Origin: an uncultured Clostridia bacterium
GTDB lineage: Bacteria; Bacillota; Clostridia; TANB77; CAG-508
NCBI GenBank assembly: GCA_944386695.1
Contig: CALXCB010000005.1
Location: forward strand, 1 to 49,763
Direction: 5' to 3'
Length of the DNA stretch: 49,763 bases
Position 1 is the stretch's first letter; the number at the start of each line of letters is the position of its first letter. The notes under the pieces were generated by a model that saw only the letters and a list, made by a program, of their open reading frames with translations, searched no databases and was not told the origin of the DNA. Below, piece after piece: positions 43,854 through 49,763 of the stretch. A program made the translations under genes and the position numbers.

Positions 43854-44081
43854 CTATTCTTCTGTCGAAAAATCTTCTTCTTTTATTTCTCCATTATTTT
43901 CTAAAATGATTGTAATTCTTTTTTCTGTATCTTCTAAAAGTTTACTACATTCTTTTGAAATTTTCATTCCATCTTCAAACTTTTTTACCGAATCTTCTAA
44001 ATTTAAGTCTCCCTTTTCTAGTTCATTGACTATTTTTTCTAATTCTTCCATCTTTTTCTCAAAACTGTTTTCTTTACTCAT
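43854..44081 (-). CDS. xseB: Exodeoxyribonuclease VII small subunit
   Basis: A 75-aa coiled protein with the XseB pattern FEKKMEELEKIVNELEKGDL, LEDSVKKFEDGMKISKECSK and a C-terminal LEDTEKRITII. Several XseB copies bind one XseA to cut single-stranded DNA. It is downstream of xseA with one small gene between them. Confidence 0.95.
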   Translation of the reverse strand: MSKENSFEKKMEELEKIVNELEKGDLNLEDSVKKFEDGMKISKECSKLLEDTEKRITIILENNGEIKEEDFSTEE

Positions 44082-44108
44082 TATATGTTCCTTTCTATAT
44101 TTATATAT

Positions 44109-44582
44109 CTATTTTACACTAACTTCTTGTGTATTTACATTTACCTCATATTCAATTAATGTGGCTGTTGTTTCTTTACTCCTTACTGATATATTGTAAA
44201 TATTGTCAGCTTGATTGTCTATTGTATAGTAAACAGAATCATCTTCTCCCCATTCTTCTTTTGCTAATTCTAATGCCTTTTCAGAATAATTTTCTGTACT
44301 TTCTTCACTTTCCTGATTTTCTTCATTTACTTGTGTTTCTTCTTCTCCTTGAATGTTTGCTTGGGTCTCGCTTTCTTTTATTGCATTTTCTAATGTTGCA
44401 ACGTTTTCTTCTTGAACTTCATTTTCTATGATATTTTCTTCTTGAAGCATATTTTGATTATCTATGCTCACTTCTTGAGTATAGTCTATTTCATTGAATT
44501 TTTTTATTTGAATTGCTACAACTAATACAACAACTACTACTGCTATTATTGTACAAATAGCAACAATTTTTTTATTAACCAT
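44109..44582 (-). CDS. Membrane-anchored acidic protein of unknown function
   Basis: The 157-aa protein has an N-terminal span (IVAICTIIAVVVVVLVVAIQ), a Glu/Gln-rich acidic linker (residues about 40-95) and a small C-terminal domain. That domain reads ALELAKEEWGEDDSVYYTID and IEYEVNVNTQEVSVK and resembles the PepSY-like folds of secreted proteins. The family is not certain. It sits between xseA and xseB, an unusual insertion in that gene pair. Confidence 0.7.
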   Translation of the reverse strand: MVNKKIVAICTIIAVVVVVLVVAIQIKKFNEIDYTQEVSIDNQNMLQEENIIENEVQEENVATLENAIKESETQANIQGEEETQVNEENQESEESTENYSEKALELAKEEWGEDDSVYYTIDNQADNIYNISVRSKETTATLIEYEVNVNTQEVSVK

Positions 44583-44625
44583 ATTCCTCTCCTTCCCATA
44601 ATAAAAGATTGAAATAAGATTTATT

Positions 44626-45820
44626 TTAAAGTATTTCTGCTTTTTTACTTCCGTCTGAGAATCTTAACTCTATTTGTTCACCTTTTTTTAAATCTTTACT
44701 TGTTTTAACTATTGCATTATCTTTCTGAATTATCGCATATCCTCTAGCTAATGTTTTTAATGGACTTAATGCATCTAATTTTAAGACATTTGCCTGGAAT
44801 ATTTTTTCGGCTTCTTTTTGCTTTAAAATAATAGAATTTTCCATTTGTTTTATTAATTTATCTAAATTTAAATAGTTGTTTTGCATATTTTGTAATGGAT
44901 CTTTAAAAGCTTTTGAATTCATTAAATTTTTATATCTTAATTTCATAAATTCTAATTTTTTATTCAAAGCTAATCTAGCTCTATCTTTTAATGTATGTAC
45001 TCTATTATTTAATTCATATATATCTGGATTTGCAAGTTCTGCTGCTGCAGATGGTGTTGGTGCTCTTAAATCTGCGACAAAGTCTGCTATCGTAAAATCT
45101 GTTTCATGACCTACTGCTGAAATTATAGGAATTTCAGATGCATAAATAGCCCTTGCAACTATTTCTTCATTAAATGGCCATAAATCTTCTAAGGATCCTC
45201 CGCCTCTAGCTAAAATTATTACATCTGCCAATTTTTTTTCATTCATAGTTTGGATCCCTTTTACTATTTCCTTAGCAGCTCCTGGGCCTTGTACAGGTAC
45301 TGGCAAAAGCCTTATGTAGCAATTTGGATTTCTTCTTGTGGATACATTTATTATATCTCTTATTACTGCTCCAGTTTGTGATGATAAGACTCCTATTACT
45401 TTTGGAGTTAATGGTATTTTCTTTTTGTGTGAGCTATCAAATAAACCTTCTTTTTCTAGTGCCTCTTTTAACTTTTCATAAGCGGCATATAAATCTCCGT
45501 ATTCCTTGTTCTTGCATTGCTTTTACATATATTTGATATATTCCATCTCTTTCAAATACTGAAACTCCACCAAAAACTATAACTTTCATTCCGTCTTTTG
45601 GTTTGAAATTTACTCTTTGGCTATATGATTTAAACATTACACATTTTATTAAAGATTTTTCATCTTTCAATGTAAAATAATAATGACCTGTATAATGTGC
45701 TTTAAAATTCGATATTTCTCCTTTTACTACTACAGCATTTAAACCTTCGTCTTTTGCTATTTTGTCTTTTATATATAAATTTAAATCTGATACTGTGACA
45801 GCCATAGCTTCGTAATTCAT
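44626..45820 (-). CDS. xseA: Exodeoxyribonuclease VII large subunit, split by a +1 frame break at CGG
   Basis: XseA is the catalytic subunit of exonuclease VII. The first frame (from 45820) holds the OB-fold: AVTVSDLNLYIKDKI, VKGEISNFKAHYTGHYYFTL and VSVFERDGIYQIYVKAMQEQ-GI. The second continues DLYAAYEKLKEALEKEGLFD, VIGVLSSQTGAVIRDI, IILARGGGSLEDLWPFNEE and VGHETDFTIADFVADLRAPT. They join at ATA CGG AGA (CGG 45499-45497). Skipping C gives ATA GGA GAT, restoring the conserved GxGDLY, and 397 aa. The zero frame ends seven codons after CGG. Confidence 0.93.
45497..45499 (-). other. Putative CGG +1 recoding site in xseA
   Basis: Sense context is GGA ATA CGG AGA. The P-site codon ATA cannot re-pair well after a +1 slip (TAC), which argues against simple P-site slippage. 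Confidence 0.75.
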
Positions 45821-45865
45821 TTATTTTATCCTTCTTTCTAATATTTTTTATTCTATAATAGATAT

Positions 45866-45899
45866 GGACAAATCTAAAACTACTGTTTTAGACTTGTCC
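45866..45899 (-). terminator. Hairpin between nusB and xseA
   Basis: GGACAAGTCTAAAAC pairs with GTTTTAGATTTGTCC (one G-U pair), 15 bp around AGTA. It lacks a clear T-run, so it may be a partial terminator or RNA-processing site inside the operon. Confidence 0.6.
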
Positions 45900-45919
45900 T
45901 TGTATAGTTAGAGAAATAT

Positions 45920-46330
45920 TCACTCTTCCATTTCTTTTACAACTTTTGCTAAAGCACCATTTATAAATTTGCCTGATTTATCTTCACCATATTTTTTAGC
46001 TAATTCAATAACTTCATTAATTTCAACTTTATATGGAATGTCTTTATATTTTATCTCATATATTGCAAGTTTTAGCAAGCTTAAATTTATTTTAGAAATT
46101 CTTTCAATTTTCCAATCTTCTGTTAAAGAATCTTCTATTGTTTTATTTATATCTTTTTCATTCTCTTTTATCCCATATATACAGTCAGATATGTAGTCAA
46201 TAGCTTCTTTGTTTTTAATTTCGTTATTTTGTGCATATAATTCTATTTGCTCTTCTAAATCCACTTCTGTTTGAATCTCTAAACTATATATTAATTTAAA
46301 TGCCAATTCTCTTATTTCAGATCTTTTCAT
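45920..46330 (-). CDS. nusB: Transcription antitermination factor NusB
   Basis: NusB joins the antitermination complex on rRNA operons. The 136-aa all-helical product has [58 protein letters not shown] and the C-terminal [20 protein letters not shown] then FINGALAKV, all diagnostic. It follows asp23-amaP-DUF2273 as in many Firmicutes. Confidence 0.96.
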   Translation of the reverse strand: MKRSEIRELAFKLIYSLEIQTEVDLEEQIELYAQNNEIKNKEAIDYISDCIYGIKENEKDINKTIEDSLTEDWKIERISKINLSLLKLAIYEIKYKDIPYKVEINEVIELAKKYGEDKSGKFINGALAKVVKEMEE

Positions 46331-46348
46331 CGTTCAATTATAACCCCT

Positions 46349-46552
46349 TTATATCCTGTCTATAAATGCTTTTATTTTATCTTTTACATATTCTTTATTT
46401 TGTTGTATATAATTTCCTACAATTGCTCCTATAACTATTAATATAATTGCTATAATTAAACTATAAAGTCTTGTAATTAAAATTAATATAGCAATTATAA
46501 CACCTATTATTGCACCTTTATAATTTTCCCAAAAATCATGTAAATTTCCCAT
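46349..46552 (-). CDS. Small DUF2273 membrane protein
   Basis: The 67-aa protein has MGNLHDFWENYKGAIIGVII and two hydrophobic spans (AIIGVIIAILILI and LIIAIILIVIGAIVGNYI), then a basic tail. That is the DUF2273 family found between amaP and nusB, probably part of the Asp23 membrane-anchoring group. Exact function unknown. Confidence 0.85.
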   Translation of the reverse strand: MGNLHDFWENYKGAIIGVIIAILILITRLYSLIIAIILIVIGAIVGNYIQQNKEYVKDKIKAFIDRI

Positions 46553-46591
46553 TTAATGTCCTTTCTAAATTTGTAAAAAATATTACAAAAT

Positions 46592-47146
46592 TTAATTTTG
46601 ATTTGTATTATTCTGCTCTGTAGCTATATTTGTTATTTTTACATTGACTTCTTTTACATCTAAGTCTGATGTTTTCTTTATTTCTTCTTTTATTTTATTT
46701 TGCATACTTAAAGTAAGTTCTTTTATTACAACATTACTACTTACAACTAAATTAACATTAACTATTAAATTATTGAAATTGTCTAATTCTGTTGATACTG
46801 ATACGTCAGTTATACTATTAAATCCTTGTACTGCCGACATAACAATATTTTCTATTGTAGCTTTAGATATTAAAAGTTTTCCATTATCGTTTTGCATTAA
46901 AATTCCACTTTTCGACTTTGGTTGGTCTGATGAACTGAAGAAAATTGCTTTTAAACTACAAATTAAACATATTAATGCTATAGCTAATACTATTTTTGAT
47001 GCTTTATCTTGATATAACAATAATGTTACAAATCTTTCTACTGTAGTAAAGTTTACTATACCTGTTATAACACAAATTAATAATATTGATTGTAAAAATA
47101 TTATTACTGAAAATAATACTAATATTATTTTATCTATTTTTTTCAT
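46592..47146 (-). CDS. amaP: Alkaline shock response membrane anchor AmaP
   Basis: AmaP tethers Asp23 to the membrane. The 184-aa product has two spans (IDKIILVLFSVIIFLQSILL, and ASKIVLAIALICLICSLKAI). A cytoplasmic Asp23-like domain follows (ISKATIENIVMSAVQGFNSI, VNVNLVVSSNVVIKEL, SDLDVKEVNVKITNI). The domain itself resembles Asp23, as is usual. Next to the asp23 gene. Confidence 0.9.
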   Translation of the reverse strand: MKKIDKIILVLFSVIIFLQSILLICVITGIVNFTTVERFVTLLLYQDKASKIVLAIALICLICSLKAIFFSSSDQPKSKSGILMQNDNGKLLISKATIENIVMSAVQGFNSITDVSVSTELDNFNNLIVNVNLVVSSNVVIKELTLSMQNKIKEEIKKTSDLDVKEVNVKITNIATEQNNTNQN

Positions 47147-47217
47147 TTTTTATTTCTGTTAGTTAAAATTTTAATCTAACATTCTCCTTTCTTATTAATT
47201 TTGTTTTTATTTTTAAT

Positions 47218-47664
47218 TTATAAATTTTCTTGTTGATCGCTTTCGCCTTCGTTCTTTTCTTTTGAATCTTCAGATAGTAAGCTTTCTGTATTTACTCCTT
47301 GAACATGAACATTAACTTCTTCTACTTTTAAACCTGTCATATTTTCAACTGCTGTTCTTACTCTGTTTTGAATTTCGAATGCCACATCTGGAATTCTTGC
47401 TCCGTATTCTACTATTATGTTTACATCTATTTTTGTTTTATTTTCATCAACGTCCACTTTTATTCCTTTTGCTAAGTTTTTCTTTCCTTTTAGTACTTCT
47501 GTAATTCCTCCTGCAAATCCTCCTGCCATTCCATATACTCCTTCAACTTCTGAAACGGCAACTCCTGCTATTACTGCTATTACATCACTAGCTATTTTTA
47601 TCCCCTCTGTTCCATTTTCTATTTCGTTAACTTCTTGCATTTCTTCATTTTTATTTTCTTCCAT
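47218..47664 (-). CDS. Asp23/Gls24 family envelope stress protein
   Basis: The 148-aa product has the Asp23 core GIKIASDVIAVIAGVAVSEV, EGVYGMAGGFAGGITEVL, KIDVNIIVEYGARIPDVAFE and MTGLKVEEVNVHVQGVN, with acidic ends. It forms a layer under the cell membrane held by AmaP. First gene of an operon reaching to the flavoprotein at 42152. The ATG follows AAGGAGG. Confidence 0.93.
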   Translation of the reverse strand: MEENKNEEMQEVNEIENGTEGIKIASDVIAVIAGVAVSEVEGVYGMAGGFAGGITEVLKGKKNLAKGIKVDVDENKTKIDVNIIVEYGARIPDVAFEIQNRVRTAVENMTGLKVEEVNVHVQGVNTESLLSEDSKEKNEGESDQQENL

Positions 47665-47760
47665 AACTTTTTCCTCCTTAATAATTATTGATACTAGTAG
47701 TATACCAATTTTTTTTAAATTTTACAACTGTTTTTGCGAATTTTTTTTAAGAACCTTTTT

Positions 47761-47808
47761 TCATTGGGGTCGGTTCCTTTTGCGAAAAGAAACGACCCTT
47801 TTGAAAAA
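47761..47808. repeat. REP-like palindrome, type A
   Basis: TCATTGGGGTCGGTTCCTTT, then GCGAAAAGAAACGACCCTTT; same family as at 1-53 and 12290. Confidence 0.75.
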
Positions 47809-47809
47809 T

Positions 47810-48073
47810 TTAATATTTTTTTACATAATGAATTACTACTTGTATTTCTTTTGAGCTAGATTCTAATTTTCCTTTTATAAAAACTACTTTTTTTAAATAA
47901 TCATTTCGTAATATATAATCAGCTATTTCATCATAACAAATAGCCTTTATAATATTTCCATCTAAAAGCTTCACTTTCATAGCTATTCTGGATTTTCTGT
48001 CATTTTTTGAATCTATTATAAATTTAAATTTTTCTATTTCTAATATCTCCCCCATTAAAAAAACTATATTCAT
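47810..48073 (-). CDS. Small OB-fold, SSB-like protein
   Basis: Starting at ATG 48073 (AAAGGA nine bases upstream; an in-frame ATG at 48091 has none), the product is 87 aa. The pattern is MNIVFLMGEILEIEKFKFII, SRIAMKVKLLDGNIIKAICY, DEIADYILRN and VVFIKGKLESSSKEIQVVIH: five beta strands as in the single-strand-binding OB fold, but shorter than SSB. It could bind DNA or RNA. Flanked on both sides by REP-like palindromes. Confidence 0.75.
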   Translation of the reverse strand: MNIVFLMGEILEIEKFKFIIDSKNDRKSRIAMKVKLLDGNIIKAICYDEIADYILRNDYLKKVVFIKGKLESSSKEIQVVIHYVKKY

Positions 48074-48100
48074 TTTTTTAGTTCCTTTCAAATTTATTTT

Positions 48101-48168
48101 TCATTGGGGACAGACCCTTTCGCAAAAGGGTCTGTCCCCAATGAGAAATGATCTGTCCCCAATGAAAA
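48101..48168. repeat. REP-like palindrome, GGGGACAGACCC version
   Basis: CATTGGGGACAGACCCTTT and AAAGGGTCTGTCCCCAATG form a near-perfect stem (48102-48142). An extra half-copy CTGTCCCCAATG follows. GGGGACAGACCC-type palindromes are known from REP sequences linked to RAYT transposases; no such gene is in the window. Confidence 0.8.
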
Positions 48169-48180
48169 ATAATATAGTAG

Positions 48181-49185
48181 CTATTCATTTACTTTGTTTT
48201 TCAAATTTTTTACGTTTGCAATTTTAATATAGCCAAAATGTCCACATAAGTATCTATATGCCTCATTAGTTGACATTTTGCCTTTTTTAATTTGATTTTC
48301 AAGATATTTTACTTTATTTTTTAAATTTCTTTTTCCTCTGTCTCTAATTTTCAATCTATATTCATTTATCTTATATCCACAAAAGTTTACTCCTTGCTTT
48401 GATTTAAAAATTTGTGTTTTACTATTTAGTGTTAGCTTTAAATTGTCTTCTAAGAATGTTTTTATTTTTTCTAAAACTTCTTTTGCCTCTTTCTTTGTTC
48501 TTAGAAGTATAATTGTATCATCCATATATCTAAAATAATACTTACACTTTAATATATGTTTTGCATATTGATCCACTTCGTTTAGATATATATTTGCTAA
48601 TGTTTGTGATGTATAATTTCCTATTGGTAATCCTTTTTTATCTTTTGTGGAATAAATGATTTTGTTCATAAGATTTAATAGCTTTTTATCTTTTATTTTT
48701 CTTTTTAATATATTGATTAAAATAGATTTATCTATATTTTGAAAATATTTTGAAACATCCATTTTTAAAATATAATAGTCTTCCCATATTTTTTTACAAT
48801 GCTTCATTGCTTTTTGTACATCTAATGCTGCCATATGCATACCTCTGTTTTTTATGCAGGCATATGTTGTACTAATAAATTGTGTCTCAAAATATGGTTT
48901 TAGAAAACTATCTACTACCCATCTATGTACAACTCTATCCATATATCTAGAAGCTTGTATGACTCTTTCTTTTGGAATTGTAATTTTAAATATTCTATAA
49001 CCTCCATGTTGATATTGTCCTGTTTTTAATTGTTCTAAAAGCCATTGTATATATTCTTCTTTCTTTAAGTCAAATAAAATTACTTCTCTTTTTGTTGTTT
49101 TCCCTTTTCTAGATAATCTATGAGCTCTCATTAGATTTTTATATGTTAGATATTTATCAAATTGATTCCTTATAGTTTTTGCCAT
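48181..49185 (-). CDS. Diversity-generating retroelement reverse transcriptase
   Basis: The DGR reverse transcriptase copies the template-repeat RNA with errors at adenines into cDNA that replaces the variable repeat. The 334-aa product has RT motifs in order: YILKMDVSKYFQNID (catalytic Asp 143), GLPIGNYTSQTLANIYL (IGxxxSQ at 188-194, the DGR-specific form of motif 4), YFRYMDDTIIL (YMDD 220-223) and NFCGYKI. A short thumb ends the protein with no endonuclease or maturase domain. It overlaps avd by 29 bases. It has no CGG codon. Confidence 0.92.
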   Translation of the reverse strand: MAKTIRNQFDKYLTYKNLMRAHRLSRKGKTTKREVILFDLKKEEYIQWLLEQLKTGQYQHGGYRIFKITIPKERVIQASRYMDRVVHRWVVDSFLKPYFETQFISTTYACIKNRGMHMAALDVQKAMKHCKKIWEDYYILKMDVSKYFQNIDKSILINILKRKIKDKKLLNLMNKIIYSTKDKKGLPIGNYTSQTLANIYLNEVDQYAKHILKCKYYFRYMDDTIILLRTKKEAKEVLEKIKTFLEDNLKLTLNSKTQIFKSKQGVNFCGYKINEYRLKIRDRGKRNLKNKVKYLENQIKKGKMSTNEAYRYLCGHFGYIKIANVKNLKNKVNE

Positions 49186-49555
49186 AGAATTTTATTAATC
49201 CTCCATTTATTTTTCCAATTTCACTTAACAGATCTAATGAAACTTTGAATTTTTTTTCGTCTATCCATCTATTATTTTTCATGATTCTTAAATAAATTCT
49301 TTGTATTTGTACTAAAGTATCAATTTCTATTGTATGAGTATATCTTTTTTCTAATGGTTCTTTACTTAAGTAAATTATTTCACTCATCATTTTATATAAA
49401 CTTGTTTTATATTCTGTTCCAATACTAAATTTTTCTGTTCTAGGCAGTTTGAATATTAAATCTAACATATATTGTATATACTTTTCTGTCTTTGGAATTA
49501 TTGATAGTGTTTTATTTTCTATTTGCCTTTCTTCTAATGGATTATATTGCTCCAA
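49157..49555 (-). CDS. avd: DGR accessory protein Avd (four-helix bundle)
   Basis: Avd forms a barrel-shaped pentamer that binds the RT and RNA in mutagenic retrohoming. The 132-aa all-helical product shows YIQYMLDLIFKLPRTEKFSI, GTEYKTSLYKMMSEIIYLSK, LVQIQRIYLRIMKNNRWI and KFKVSLDLLSEIGKINGGLI, a good match to the Avd/S23-like bundle. The start is TTG at 49555, set by AAAAGGAG upstream. Located directly before the RT gene. Confidence 0.9.
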   Translation of the reverse strand: MEQYNPLEERQIENKTLSIIPKTEKYIQYMLDLIFKLPRTEKFSIGTEYKTSLYKMMSEIIYLSKEPLEKRYTHTIEIDTLVQIQRIYLRIMKNNRWIDEKKFKVSLDLLSEIGKINGGLIKFYGKNYKESI

Positions 49556-49630
49556 ATTATTGTACTCCTTTTATTTAGACTTTTGTAAAACTTGTTATAA
49601 TTTTTATATTGTAAATATTTAAATATAAAA

Positions 49631-49667
49631 CCCAAAAGAGTAAGATTAAAACATTTACTCTTTTGGG
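49631..49667 (-). terminator. Terminator upstream of avd
   Basis: CCCAAAAGAGTAA pairs perfectly with TTACTCTTTTGGG, followed on the minus strand by TTTTATATTT. It ends a transcript from beyond the window's right edge and separates it from avd. The remaining 49668-49763 shows only short fragments and no template repeat. Confidence 0.85.
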
Positions 49668-49763
49668 CTCAAAATACATACATTTGTCCTTCTCGTAGAA
49701 CTACTAGCACATATTTTGATGATTCATTTTTACCTATATTAGGAAGGAATAAATCTCTTTAAT

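Noticed and set aside
48080..48180. Template repeat just downstream of the RT gene
   Set aside because: The sequence there is a GGGGACAGACCC palindrome and shows no similarity to the 3' end of the DGR target.
49556..49763. Template repeat or another gene upstream of avd
   Set aside because: It contains a terminator and only a 29-codon stretch between stops with no usable start; no match to the variable repeat.

Overview
The window is strongly AT-rich and almost all genes lie on the minus strand. Its content suggests an endospore-forming, low-GC Firmicute of the Clostridia type, possibly an uncultured gut lineage. The grounds are the spoIIA operon (spoIIAA-spoIIAB-sigF), spoIID, a dlt-like operon, an Asp23/AmaP envelope operon, a T-box in front of aspS-gatCAB, a SufBCD-only iron-sulfur system, and a diversity-generating retroelement (DGR). 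Genus and species cannot be read from the sequence.

The most unusual observation concerns the codon CGG. Seven conserved genes are each broken into two frames: sufB, an AMP-dependent acyl-CoA synthetase, ychF/engD, spoIID, sigF, murD and xseA. In every one the break falls exactly on an in-frame CGG codon. Skipping its C (a +1 shift) and reading the next triplet as GGA or GGC (Gly) restores the family's sequence and normal length, for example SufB 465 aa and YchF 363 aa. I scanned the other genes by eye. CGG occurs about sixty times out of frame, but I found no in-frame CGG in any other ancestral-looking gene. The only ordinary-looking in-frame CGG codons are three, in two GC-richer paralogous genes at 3856-4828 that look recently acquired. 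The simplest reading is that CGG is not a normal sense codon here and is recoded by +1 frameshifting, or as a CGGN quadruplet giving Gly. Systematic sequencing error is the main rival explanation.

Layout, left to right: suf operon with a Cys-rich DtxR/MntR-like regulator and a consensus promoter and dyad (58-3789); two foreign paralogs (3856-4890); der (4900-6228); a degraded ATPase gene (6286-6852); a DGR-type surface protein with a variable 3' end and a (CT)20 tract between its strong start site and its frame (7230-9148); a PRPP-synthetase-like gene (9427-10518); acyl-CoA synthetase, transglutaminase-like and LxxTG-like surface proteins; ychF; tRNA-Thr; argS, trpS, cysS; a class A PBP; spoIID; a dlt-like operon; a 313-bp fold-back element; the spoIIA operon; murD; gatB-gatA-gatC-aspS with a T-box; a TPR-repeat protein; a RelB/YoeB-type toxin-antitoxin pair; then the asp23-amaP-nusB-xseA-xseB operon; finally an avd-reverse transcriptase pair of a DGR.

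Two diversity mechanisms meet in one surface protein. Its C-terminal lectin-like fold carries a run of NNY codons typical of a DGR variable repeat, and a dinucleotide tract able to switch its frame sits near its 5' end. The matching RT and Avd genes lie about 40 kb away, and the template repeat is not in the window. A family of REP-like palindromes (at least twelve copies, two core types) sits between operons throughout. All positions and translations were worked out by eye; no search or alignment was run.
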